This document shows, in pieces, positions 35,650 to 46,523 of a DNA stretch of 64,000 nucleotides (the first letter of the stretch is position 1; each line of letters opens with the position of its first letter). Under the pieces are notes generated by a model, which saw only the letters and a list, made by a program, of their open reading frames with translations, was not told the DNA's origin and did not search any database. Made by a program: the position numbers and the translations under genes. The stretch lies in contig JASAMV010001186.1 of assembly GCA_030248065.1 (NCBI GenBank), positions 1-64,000 of the forward strand, read 5' to 3'. This stretch comes from Rhynchonema sp. JSB1_4 (Eukaryota > Nematoda > Chromadorea > Monhysterida > Xyalidae).

Positions 35650-37700
35650 AATGTTATTATTACTCTTTCTTTTACTGGACACTGTTGTCAGTATTACTGG
35701 ACATTTTGCTGTGTCTTTTTGTACATACGTTTCGTATGACAATCCTTTTCTGGACACCTGACCATTCAAATCGCAAACTGTGAGACTGAACTGCGATAAT
35801 CACAAACGTTTTTTTGCTAGTATAAGGTTATGCGATCCATTTTATCAATGATTATATTGATGTTGCGCATATGCCTTGTGGTTATAACCATGAAAAGTAA
35901 AACGAAACGAAACGAAAACGAAACGAAACACTAAATTCGATCAGAAAATCACTGTTCTTGGCACAAATAATCTTTACTTCGCACGTGCCACCCTTTATTC
36001 ACGCAGAAATGTCGAAAAATTGAAGAAGAGTTGACCGATGCTCACCACAGTTCGCAGATGAAAGAAAATTATTGCCGAAAAATCGCTAAAAAATCTATTT
36101 TTTGTCGAAAATCGTCCAAATCGGTCCGCTCTTTTTGCAAACGCACTCGAAAAAATTAGAAACTTGTGTTCTCCAATCGTCACAGGAACATAAACACGGA
36201 AACCAGCTGCTGTAGTCAGAAAACGCAAGTTGAAAGTTGACTTTTTGAGGAAATTCTGAACAGAGTCGAAATCAGTCGATTTTGTAGTTGACGCGTTGTG
36301 TCGGGTATGAAAATGTAGAGCGTCGCACGGTGGTTCTTTTGATGTGTTGCTGCCTTGTCCAAGTCGTCACAACACAACACAATCACTCTGACAAAGTTGA
36401 GAAAATTCCTTAACTATGGGGAATCTCCCAGACGAAATATATCAAATTATATTTATATTGAAACTGCAACAATTGGCACGAACGTTTCATTTTATTTGTA
36501 GAAATAGTTGCAAGGTACGATGTCGAATTGGATTTCAGCACGTAGAAAGCAGTGGCGAGAAGAAATGACACTTCAAAAGTCAAAAAAACAGATCCAAAAT
36601 CGTCAAAAAACGGTCTTTCCTACTTTGCGCTCAGCTGATGTTTCAAAATGCGGACTTCGGGTCGGCGTCAGTCTGGAAAGTTGCGGAGGCGTCTGACGGT
36701 TGTTGTGATGCCCCACACGTGTCCCGTTCGCGTCGCAGCACACACGAAAACTCAATTCCAAAAATCGTCACTTTTCACCCAACACTGAACTTTCGCACTT
36801 CGACGACCAAAAAACTATGTCGAAAAAATCGGGGGAAAAATGGGCAGAGTTCTGCCTTGAAAAACTGGGCAGAGTTCATCCCAAAACACGTCAGCAGACC
36901 ACCGGGAACACTCCAAATTCAACCCCCAGACAAACACCACTTTTTCACTCAGGCGGCTGATGAAGCGTTGTTTTTCGGTTGTTTTCGCGTCGTTGGTCGG
37001 CAATTCGTCGTGATGCGTTGATTTGTCGATGACGCTCGATGTGGCCCGGCTCTCCAACAACCGGCACCTAGCACTCGCACAGCCTGGTCCAGACCTGCGG
37101 TGGTCCAGACCCTATTGCCGTCCCGAGTACTCAAGTACCAGCTGTCAGAGCTGGCTGGGGGCTGCTGGCGGTCGTGGCGACGGTTGTAGACGCTGTCGAT
37201 GATGTCGTGGTGGTTGTTGAAGTTGAACGCGACGTCGGCCAAAAAATCACCCCCCACACTCTACAAAACACCACTTCTTCGTCGTCTGTCGCGCTGCAAG
37301 TTGTTCAGTCGTTGTCGAGGCTCACCAGATGTGAGCCAGCGGGTTGTACGCGGTTCCAGAACTCCACTCACACACGAAATACCAGTGAAATATAGTATAA
37401 ATTGACGACGATATCGATAACCCGACGTAAGGAGCTGTCGGACAAGCCGACAGCTGGCTTTGCCCTTTTTCCCTTGCACGAATAAACCTCCGGCGACGAC
37501 GTTACTTGTTAGTTTTACGCAAATAAATGATGAACGGTTGATTAGCAGTTGAACACAATGCGCAAAGGGCGCTAACGAGCAGACACCAACAACTCTGACA
37601 ACCCGAAAAACGGAAAGAAAGAGAATAAGAACCTAGCGGAGGAACAAGATTTAAGCACAAAAACACATGATACACCTAGGAAACAGTAAAAAACGGGGAT
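35650..37700. other. No supported gene
   Basis: A GAAAC-type microsatellite lies near 35900-35930. A perfect 9-bp hairpin (agctgtcgg, loop acaag, ccgacagct) sits at 37433-37455, followed by a T-rich run. Short frames only. The left end of the plus-strand Polinton polymerase fragment should fall near the end of this stretch, but I found no terminal inverted repeat. Confidence 0.4.
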
Positions 37701-37733
37701 TTTATCTAATCGCAGGATCACAAAACTACAACA

Positions 37734-40700
37734 GTGCATGCTGCTCGTAGCAAGGCAGGTGGGTTACAGAGGGACGATGTTGAATCATACTTGCAAAGTT
37801 TGTCACCATACATAGACTATAGCAAGACAGTGGGCGAGAATGGAAGGTATATAACTATGACTATGCCCACGAGAGACCTGAACATTGATGAGTTTGAGGT
37901 GATGTTTCACAATGTGTTGGGTGAAATTGGGGCCATTTCGTTCTCATTGAATGTTGAAATCAGTTATTTGTTAGAAACGACTGATGGTGAGACGTTGCCC
38001 TGGTGGTATCCAAGCTTTTTATCAAGTTTGCTGGAGCGGTCTATGTTCATAGACAAAACAAAAAGCTGGAGCAAAGAGCTCTTTTTGATCGCTGCACGCA
38101 CAGCCATGCCGCATGCTGTTGATAACGTCAAAGCGCCGGCAGGTGGTGGTTCAGGATTTAGATTTTTGTGTTCCTCATGTTTGAAATTTATTGCCTTCGT
38201 TCCAAAAACCGGGCGTAAGTCTGTGTAAAATGTTCCAGAGCACCATCAGATCAAGTCACACCGACTTTTTTCGTTTGGTGCCAATCGAACAAAGGTCGAT
38301 AGTATTTTCTCCGCCATCGCTTATGGTTGCAAGGGTGACCAATCACGTCAAAACAAGAGGAGGTCACTAACAAAGCCAACCAAATCCCTGAAACAAACTG
38401 CCGTGGATCTGGTTAGCGAACGATTAATGTCAAAAACAAACAATATTAGGGATATTGTAGTATCACGTTTGGCGCAACACGAAAAGCTACATGTTTTTGT
38501 CTGGAAAATCAGTGTGAAAGAACGCAGATTGAAAAACATTGAGTTTGGTCAATCATGTGAAACATCACCCATCCATGTTTGTCCAAACACTAAAGCGTAC
38601 TACTACATCCCGAACATTCCCCCATTCACGCAAATGTTCTCGTGCATGTTTTGTTTTCGAGTGTTTGGACGCAAACAGCTTCAACTCAAACATGAAAAAG
38701 TCTGTGCTGACAACAACATTGTCTAAAAAACCACCAAAAATCGGATCTGTTCGTTACCAACCACATTGTTCTGTTTGTTCTGTTTGTTCCCTGGCTGCTG
38801 GCTGAAATTGGAATACACATTGATGATCCAATTTTAAATCCATACCTGATGTGATGCGACACTGAATGTTTACTGAAAGCCATGGATTTAAACTTGGGTA
38901 CAACACACGTTTCGGCCTCTCACGAATGTGTAACTGTGTGTCTCGCTTCCAACGTACGAAATTACACAGCTTTCAAACGCACAGACCTCGATGACAACGA
39001 TACTTTCTTGCGTGACGCAGTTTCATTTATGAAAGTGAAAGTGAAATTTACGCAAGTGAACCCATGTTTGAACTAAACTTGAAACAAAACAAGCCACTGC
39101 TGGATCAAATTGATCGTTTGCTTGAGTCAGCAGGTTCAGAATGGTTGAAGTCTCGCATTCAGTCAGTCAAGGATGTGGTCATCACGCAAATTCGACGCCT
39201 CAACGTTGTCTTTTTCAATGGTTAACATTTCAAAAACTTTGTTTTTTAGTTTAGAAAAAAACACACTTGCTGATAGATGATGTTTCAATTTAGGTCGCAA
39301 CTACGATCTGAACATTCTGATCAAAAAACTTGGGTTTTTGTCAATTCTGTGGGACAAGTGTCACGAGCAACCAAAGGTCATGAAAAGGTCAGGCATGAAT
39401 TCCTACATTTCCGTGTCCAACCAAATTTTGAGAATGCTGGATCCTCTGAATTTTCTTGGTGCACCTTGTACGCTGAGAACGTTTGGGCAGGCGTTCGGGG
39501 AGGGTGATGAAACAATGCTCAAAACCTATTTCCCTTACGCAGCGTACACCGATCGGAAATCACTATGGGCAAGTTTTCCACCGTATGAAAAATTTGTTGA
39601 TTTATACAATGTCAATGAACTGGACAAGCCCTGTACTGAATACCAAAACTTGCTGCAAGCGTGATCGGAGCAAGAAGCGCTTCAAAAATTGAAAATCTCT
39701 GAACCACCACCGACTGGCCTGTATATGTTCGAAATACGTGTACATGTTCGAAAAGTCCACGATATCGTCTCTTGCGTTCAATTGTCTGATGAATGAGATC
39801 GATTCCGAGCTTCCCCTCTTACAAATTCTTTGCCACCCTGAATCCCGAGGCTCGAGCGATCGTTGACCAGGCCATAGTGGGAGGAATGGCTTCGATGTAC
39901 ACACGATATTCTGCCAAAGGTGACATTATTGATCCGCACAGTGTACCACCCGGTTCACGAAGGTAGGCTTCTCACACGTTGTGCTTTGACTTCAATGCAC
40001 ATTCTCCCAGCGTTTACTCCAAATACGCTGATTTGCCCATTTTCGGAATGTGCAGTATACGTGACCAAAAGGACAACTTTGCAGCTGACGATGTCATGGG
40101 TAAGTCCGTGCTTCATTTGGTTGGTTGTACCACACGGCACAATCACGTTTCGGGAATCAGGACGTCAGAACACAACTATCGCAGTTTGGCGAGAAAAAGT
40201 TGCTTGCAGGGGATCGTGTTTTTTATTTGGACGGGTGGATATCCATGCCTGGTAGTGCCTCTGGTGTTGCGCTTGAGTACCACTCTGTTACACATGGCAT
40301 GCCTTGTTGTTGTCCTGATCAGTCCGCTATCAAACCAATCAACAAAGAGAAGACAAACGCACAACTCTATGCTGCAACAGTTGAACGTGATCATCTGATT
40401 CGCATTCACGATGACGTACTTGAGCCGATCACCATTTGTGATTGTCAGTGGAAAGCACAACTCGCCAACTCACCAGAACTGCGTGCATTTGTGCGTGAAG
40501 TCGACATCCTACCACGAGAGGTTAGCGCTCGATTTGACCAAGCTGGCATTCAGCAAGCAATACGTGATCGCAAGATCTTTGGTTTTGTAGTGGCTGATCT
40601 TCACTGCGACTTGGAACTAAAAAAAAACGCTTGAAGTTCTACCCACCTATTGTGACCAAACGGAATGTTTCGCTTTCTGATCTTGACCCGCATCAGCAGC

Positions 40701-40846
40701 TGCTTGCACGAGAAGGTGGTCGTTTCCAAAATGGAAACACAGAAACCCTGTTGGTGAACATTTTTGAAGGTGAAAAGCAGCCCATGTCAACCGAGCTGTT
40801 TTGTGGATTATTGGACAATATTTGTTATTTTTCTTGTCGTCGTTAA
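37734..40846 (+). pseudogene. Polinton protein-primed DNA polymerase B, N-terminal two-thirds (truncated)
   Basis: Segments over 3.1 kb follow the order of Polinton/adintovirus PolB. First comes an N-terminal region (37734-38228), then a Zn-finger block (about 38640-38700; C-x2-C, later H and C). Next is an exonuclease segment with the NYDLNIL motif just after an intron ending near 39294, and a YFPY block near 39530. A VGG-MASMYTRY segment (39880) precedes palm motif A, DFNAHSPSVY (about 39992). The frame then runs to a stop at 40846. Palm motifs B and C and the thumb are absent, so the gene is cut. The clear exonuclease I acidic motif was not found. Frames change several times; some changes are introns, others probably breaks. 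It shares orientation with the Polinton genes from 56.4 kb and may be that element's polymerase, interrupted by the minus-strand element. Confidence 0.7.
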
Positions 40847-40946
40847 AGGTGTCGTTGTGAAAATGCAAGAAGTTTTTGTTATTGATTAATCATCAATGTA
40901 ATCAACATACATATTAGATCGACTAATAAAAACTACAAATTTAACT

Positions 40947-41991
40947 TTAGGGGGTCAGTTGAATCAGGTTGTGTCCAACACCGACGCTCATGTCATCCAG
41001 AGCCGTCGGCTTGCGCTGAATGTCCAGCACACCACGAGGCAGTTTGATCTCGGTGGATGCGTATGCCATGCCCAGGATTGCCTGTCGGGATTTGTGCGGA
41101 ATGAGAATCTCGGCACGTTTGACCGGCGGCGTCGCGTTCCACATGGGCACCGCGCGCTTCTCGATGTACAGCATCTCTTCCAATTCAAAACCGCCGGCTT
41201 TGTTGTACATGGGGTACAGGCACGAATCGTCGCATTCGTCGATGATCTGAATTATCTGAATGAGCATTTGGTTTATTTGTTATGTGGACTCAAGCTTAGT
41301 TTCGAAAGACATGTTCAAGGTGGTGACTTACAGTGCGCACAGTGCACAGCGGTGCGTGATGATGCGAGTTGATCGTGATGCACACGCGAAGTATGCGCGC
41401 CGGGCGACCAGCAATGCTCACGCCGATCGCGTGATCGAAATGCCACACCAGCTCTTTGCTTTCGAACCAGTCGTACTCATCGAATCGGTGAGCGGCCGGG
41501 CGATGTAGAGTGCCGTGACGGATTGTGTGGATCAGTCCGTCGATCAGAGTGATAGTTGTCGATCTCCACTGACATTTCAAGTACACCTTGAACACTGATT
41601 GGTGCTTTGAGTACATTCTGATCACGGTGATCGTGTCGAACACGACGCTCAACTCATTGAGTAGATTCGTGTAGATGTAGCGCTCGTTGACGATGATTGG
41701 TGGGCAATGTTTCAATCCACGTCGCATGTGCGATCCCAAATCATCCAGTGCAGACTGCGATCTGGTATGACCTGTAACGGCATAAGATACTACATATACG
41801 ACAAAAATATGTGTCTATACAAGATAGGGTCAAGGGGGGCGTGCTAGCGGCTCACCGGCGAATGCCACAATTATCGTTTCATTCGTCCGCGGCATTTTGA
41901 ACTTGCCATACGGCAAATCACCGTATCGACTGTAGATTTCACGACGAAGCGCACGCCCATCGCCGCTCAGGTGTCGTAGTGAACTAAGCAT
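40947..41991 (-). CDS. Uncharacterised Polinton ORF, 291 aa, three exons
   Basis: Starts at 41991, overlapping the protease stop codon. Exon 1 is 41991-41856, exon 2 is 41771-41332 and exon 3 is 41246-40947; the introns are 84 and 85 bp with GT-AG ends, and all joins keep frame. The product has an Arg/Lys-rich start, a central beta-rich part with aromatic and His residues (HRFDEYDWFESKELVW), and a C-terminal part with many Ile/Leu/Pro. There is no membrane segment or signal peptide. I do not recognise the family. Position after the capsid-protease block suggests a virion or late function. The gene is intact only here; its second copy is broken. The 3' exon lies outside the duplication, so this is the only complete copy. 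Confidence 0.65.
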
Positions 41992-42414
41992 TCCGATGAC
42001 CGTTGATATGGTTAAGCACGAATGCCGTCACTTTACAGTCGTTCGAACGTAAGTCGGTGGGACTGAACTGCTTCAGGTCCAAATGAAAGCCGTAACAGAG
42101 GTGAATAGCTATCTACTGTATAAAGCCCACACACCACATGCGTTGCTGTGCGCATGCTGAAGCTGAGTGGTAATTTTGGGGGCGGAGCCAGCTATCGAAG
42201 TTTACGCGGTGCTGCAGTATAGTTCCATCTCACCAGCTTTGTTATACAGCAATGACCAATGGCCGCTGTCGGCACTACCCGGTACAAACGAGTAGAGCAG
42301 GACAAAGCAGCCAGGCAACAGCACGATCTGGTCGCCCACGTCAGCTACACCAGCATAGTGGTGCACCAGGACGGGGTCGGTTTCAATTATGTGCGATGAA
42401 ATCTCCGAATTCAT
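41984..42414 (-). pseudogene. Adenain-like cysteine protease, copy 1 (nonsense mutation)
   Basis: Same gene as the protease at 46093-46523. It starts at an ATGA overlap with the capsid stop. A single substitution at 42203 turns a Ser codon into TAA at 42202-42204, before the catalytic Cys, so this copy cannot make active enzyme. It also shares the downstream frame break of copy 2. Confidence 0.8.
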
Positions 42415-43458
42415 TGGGATACCGTTACGTTGAAGTATTGGTCTAAAAATAACTGGGTGGAAAACTCAGATAAAACGACCGCTACCAGTCCGGGTTCGGG
42501 CACGTCTTTGGCGAACTTACATACAAGACTAAGATCACCGAACCGTTTAGTATTATTTATATCACAGCCGGAAGGACTAAGGTCCACGCACGTTATGCAT
42601 GATGTTTTAGCCCATGTGGGCGGATTCAAATCGGAAGCCCAACTTGTCTGCTCCATACCCTTTCCCATAAAAAGACGTAAATATTGTAGCCCATACATGT
42701 CGTTGCTGAAATCGCACACTTGTGATTTGAGATCGACCGGATAATGGGTGTCACCTGCCTTCACACCAGCGTACTCTAGTGAGTTGTGTGTCATTTGATA
42801 AGGTGATTGATCATGTGTCCCATAGTAAATCTTGCTGTTCACGAAGCAAATGAACACTCGGTCAGGTAGTAGGCCTGTGTGGAGTGCGTTGGATGATGTT
42901 TCACGCATCCCTTTTGCAATGTACAGTGTTCTGACCTGTACTTGTCTGTAAGAATACCGAAACGGCATCCTCTGAAGGTCGTTTATTATTTGCAGCCCCA
43001 CCGATTCCTGTACGTCGTGTTTGAGTACGTATAGTTGTAACTCCCAGATTTTCATTTTCACTGTGTCATCAGTGAAATTAAGTATGCACCAATCTTCACT
43101 GGCCAAGTATAGTTCTACGCGAACACTTAAGAACGGAGGCAAAAGTGTCTTGACGTTGAAAAAATTGTGGCACAATCTACCCAAAAATTCACCTTTTTTG
43201 ACGATTTGGTCCGCTCTTTCATTTTCTTAAAACTGTATCCCTGAGCTGTCGCCTCATTTGCGTCAGTCTGGTAGTAACCTTGCAGCTGCATGATCCCTTT
43301 TCTCATGCCATCTGTGCTATTTAATATACACCACAAGTAACTGAGCAATCCGTAGTCATTGCCTGAATCTACAAGTTGCGAATTCAAATACAGACGACAA
43401 GTTTTTATCAAACCCAAACCGATGTTATTTACAAACGACACAATGGCGTCGGCCTGAT
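42411..43458 (-). pseudogene. Major capsid protein, copy 1 (5'-deleted)
   Basis: Matches the capsid gene at 46520-47808 but lacks its first ~120 codons and the TATA box, lost in the ~390-bp deletion at about 43458. It has the same frame change at the T6/A6 run (43194-43199). The family is the F54H12.2-like Polinton capsid. Not expected to make a working capsid protein. Confidence 0.85.
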
Positions 43459-43638
43459 CTTTCTTCGCTTCTGTGGTCGATTTCGTTTATACGTTATTGC
43501 ATTTCCAACTTTTGTAGCCAGGTGAGCCATTGGGCCCAACAGGCCGAGCGAACCCCCACCTTTGCGTATCCGTCGGGGCCTTTCTGAAATAAAGCGCCAG
43601 TAGCTCGGTGCCGGTGGTACATGTGTAACGAGCGTCAT
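43429..43638 (-). pseudogene. Small basic ORF, copy 1 (3' end replaced)
   Basis: The first 60 codons equal those of the 74-codon ORF at 47913-48137. The tail is altered because the ~390-bp deletion fuses it to capsid-gene sequence. The start overlaps the penton-like gene's stop as ATGA. Confidence 0.6.
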
Positions 43639-44492
43639 TGTGGCGACCGTTGCCTGAAGTGTAGCGTCAAAATGGACTCTGACAGTAGTGATGCCGGCTT
43701 CCCACTTGTTGATCTTAGCTCCATCAATATGGAGTCGATATTGAAAGATCGAAGTCGTTTATAATGCAACTGCGGTAGAATAACTGTCTGTCGCTTGCCG
43801 TACAGTTCCGGGTCGACGCTCAAAACCCTCAATAGCTGGGCACTGGTGCTTGCGACTAGAGAAGATTGGATGATGTCGGAATAGTAGTAAATGCTACTTG
43901 TAACATCTGTGGCGCCATAGAGACGCATCGGACGATCGGCGGCGATCAGCTGGCGCGCCTTACTAATCTCGACCATTTCTGTGTCCCAGCCGAGCACACG
44001 ACGCAGATTCGGTGAAAGCCATATGCGTCTGACGTTGACTTCATCACTGCGGAATGCGACCACGCCAGCAGTGTCGTTGAGGTGCAATTTTAAGTTTATA
44101 TCAGTGTCCGCTGCTTGCTCTCTGACATCATTTTCTGTCGACAGGAGGAACATTTCCACGCTGGCAAACATGTCATGTAGGTACGCGAAAGTGCTCTCAT
44201 CATTCCCATTCAGGTCGGCAATTGCTTGATTGACTCGCCTTACGACGGCCGATTGACTACTTACTTCGCCAGAAGGCGCACACACACTAAGGATGTGCCC
44301 TGATGCATCAATCAGTAGTAGACAATCGTCCAGACATGGGTACTGCTGCACTACCGAAGCTTCGGCCAGCGCCACTTCATAATCTGGTGATAATCGTAGA
44401 CGCTCAGCAAGCTGAGTACGAAAGTACCATGGCTCCGATCGACTCGTGACATTGGAAACAAGCGTCACATAAAAATCGTCCTGTGATGCCAT
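43635..44492 (-). CDS. Penton-like (minor) capsid protein, copy 1
   Basis: 285 codons from the Met at 44492; an upstream in-frame ATG at 44552 lies before the TATA box and is probably not used. The N-terminus DDFYVTLVSNVTS, the middle SPDYEVALAEASV and the C-terminal LHYKRLRSFNIDSILMEL then LTLHFR follow the pattern of the Polinton PX protein, a single jelly-roll penton homologue at capsid vertices. Intact and nearly identical to copy 2 (a few substitutions). The downstream ORF begins within its stop codon. Confidence 0.8.
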   Translation of the reverse strand: MASQDDFYVTLVSNVTSRSEPWYFRTQLAERLRLSPDYEVALAEASVVQQYPCLDDCLLLIDASGHILSVCAPSGEVSSQSAVVRRVNQAIADLNGNDESTFAYLHDMFASVEMFLLSTENDVREQAADTDINLKLHLNDTAGVVAFRSDEVNVRRIWLSPNLRRVLGWDTEMVEISKARQLIAADRPMRLYGATDVTSSIYYYSDIIQSSLVASTSAQLLRVLSVDPELYGKRQTVILPQLHYKRLRSFNIDSILMELRSTSGKPASLLSESILTLHFRQRSPQ

Positions 44493-44532
44493 GGTCGGCA
44501 AAACAATAGTTGTGATCAGGACCACTGGCCCG

Positions 44533-44540
44533 CTTATATA
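44533..44540 (-). promoter_or_regulatory. TATA box (TATATAAG) before penton gene copy 1
   Basis: TATATAAG on the minus strand, about 41 nt before the chosen ATG at 44492. The same element stands before copy 2 and similar ones before other Polinton genes. Confidence 0.5.
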
Positions 44541-44590
44541 GCAGTTGCACATAAAAGTGTACTGTTACACCAGGCGTGCATTCTGCACGC

Positions 44591-45271
44591 TCATTCATAG
44601 TACCGTGCAAGCTGCGGTTCGTAAAATACGCTCGGCATGACACCACCGTTACTGGCAAGTAGTTTATAAGTTGGCGGGAACCGATTAAGCTTTACTTTAT
44701 GTATCGTATACACGTCGCTGTCAAAAGTTAGAGCGTGACCTTTTTCGAAACTGTTGGCGTGGTAGCGCCAGGCGAACCCGATCACCGACCGAGTACTTGT
44801 GACGTGCAGTCGGCTGACTGGTGCGTCCGAGTAGGGCCGGTGTTTCACTGGTGATCGTGACTTGAATGGGGCGAAGGCCAGTTGACCCATGCCGCGTATT
44901 GTTGTAGGATTCGGTGATCTTCTCGTAATGGTCTATCCATCGTCGTTCGTTCCCCGTTGTACTCATGTAGGTCATCAACTTTCGCTTGAACGTGCCTATA
45001 AATCGCTCAATCATGAAAGCATGGCTCGGTCCGCCGCTTGTCTGCACAAAGGCAGTACCTTGATCGGTTAGGAATCGCCTCAACGCAACCGATTCCATGC
45101 CCTTGTCTGCGTGCACAGAAATAGGGTTAAGCTTGAAGGATTTCCACGCATCCACCACCTGCCCCGGTCGCTTGCTTCGCACCGCACACGTGTACGCTCG
45201 TCTGCTAGCAACACAGATTGCACAGAGAATATACCCGAAGTTCCTGTTAAATTTTTTTAGTTTCACCCAAT
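44591..45271 (-). pseudogene. RVE integrase, copy 1 (5'-truncated by the duplication junction)
   Basis: Identical in content to the C-terminal three-quarters of the integrase at 49090-50023. The N-terminal helix-turn-helix part and the first catalytic Asp are replaced by sequence from the last gene at about 45272. It includes the second Asp (HADKGMES), the Glu (IERFIGTFKRKL) and the C-terminal SH3/chromo-like part, which is in a different frame after the A5 run at 44741-44745. Confidence 0.85.
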
Positions 45272-45272
45272 C

Positions 45273-46100
45273 CCGCTTCTCGATGTACAGCATCTCTTCC
45301 AATTCAAAACCGCCGGCTTTGTTGTACATGGGGTACAGGCACGAATCGTCGCATTCGTCGATGATCTGAATTATCTGAATGAGCATTTGGTTTATTTGTT
45401 ATGTGGACTCAAGCTTAGTTTCGAAAGACATGTTCAAGGTGGTGACTTACAGTGCGCACAGTGCACAGCGGTGCGTGATGATGCGAGTTGATCGTGATGC
45501 ACACGCGAAGTATGCGCGCCGGGCGACCAGCAATGCTCACGCCGATCGCGTGATCGAAATGCCACACCAGCTCTTTGCTTTCGAACCAGTCGTACTCATC
45601 GAATCGGTGAGCGGCCGGGCGATGTAGAGTGCCGTGACGGATTGTGTGGATCAGTCCGTCGATCAGAGTGATAGTTGTCGATCTCCACTGACATTTCAAG
45701 TACACCTTGAACACTGATTGGTGCTTTGAGTACATTCTGATCACGGTGATCGTGACGAACACTCATTGAGTAGATTCGTGTAGATGTAGCGCTCGTTGAC
45801 GATGATTGGTGGGCAATGTTTCAATCCACGTCGCATGTGCGATCCCAAATCATCCAGTGCAGACTGCGATCTGGTATGACCTGTAACGGCATAAGATACT
45901 ACATATACGACAAAAATATGTGTCTATACAAGATAGGGTCAAGGGGGGCGTGCTAGCGGCTCACCGGCGAATGCCACAATTATCGTTTCATTCGTCCGCG
46001 GCATTTTGAACTTGCCATACGGCAAATCACCGTATCGACTGTAGATTTCACGACGAAGCGCACGCCCATCGCCGCTCAGGTGTCGTAGTGAACTAAGCAT
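45273..46100 (-). pseudogene. Uncharacterised Polinton ORF, copy 2 (broken)
   Basis: Corresponds to the 291-aa ORF at 40947-41991. It starts at 46100 and has the same first intron, but a 10-bp deletion near 45760 shifts the frame. The last exon is cut after about 30 codons, where it joins integrase sequence at the duplication junction. Confidence 0.75.
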
Positions 46101-46523
46101 TCCGATGACCGTTGATATGGTTAAGCACGAATGCCGTCACTTTACAGTCGTTCGAACGTAAGTCGGTGGGACTGAACTGCTTCAGGTCCAAATGAAAGCC
46201 GTAACAGAGGTGAATAGCTATCTACTGTATAAAGCCCACACACCACATGCGTTGCTGTGCGCATGCTGAAGCTGAGTGGTAATTTTGGGGGCGGAGCCAG
46301 CTATCGAAGTTGACGCGGTGCTGCAGTATAGTTCCATCTCACCAGCTTTGTTATACAGCAATGACCAATGGCCGCTGTCGGCACTACCCGGTACAAACGA
46401 GTAGAGCAGGACAAAGCAGCCAGGCAACAGCACGATCTGGTCGCCCACGTCAGCTACACCAGCATAGTGGTGCACCAGGACGGGGTCGGTTTCAATTATG
46501 TGCGATGAAATCTCCGAATTCAT
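46093..46523 (-). CDS. Adenain-like maturation protease, copy 2 (frame break near 46220)
   Basis: About 143 codons. The start ATG overlaps the capsid stop (ATGA). The family is the Ulp1/adenain cysteine protease that matures virion proteins. I see the catalytic His in GHWSLLYNK, a Gln in TTQLQH and the nucleophile in SNACGVWALY. The acidic residue expected about 15 residues after the His (in the family's DS motif) is Cys here (ELYCST). After ALYS the frame meets a stop, while the family-like continuation (YGFHLDLKQFSP) lies in another frame, so an indel near 46220 breaks the gene, as in copy 1. The final stop overlaps the start of the next ORF. Confidence 0.65.

Larger units (their letters stand above)
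41156..45271 (-). repeat. Tandem duplication unit 1 of Polinton element 1
   Basis: Near-identical to 45273-49770 in the same orientation. It differs by a ~390-bp deletion near 43458 (removing the start of the capsid gene and its promoter), a 10-bp stretch near 41640 that unit 2 lacks, and scattered substitutions. Its right end fuses integrase sequence to sequence of the last gene, which defines the duplication junction at about 45272. Confidence 0.95.

Noticed and set aside
42430..42744. Antisense frames of about 100 codons opposite the capsid, penton and integrase genes
   Set aside because: They are shadows of well-supported minus-strand genes and recur only because the module is duplicated.
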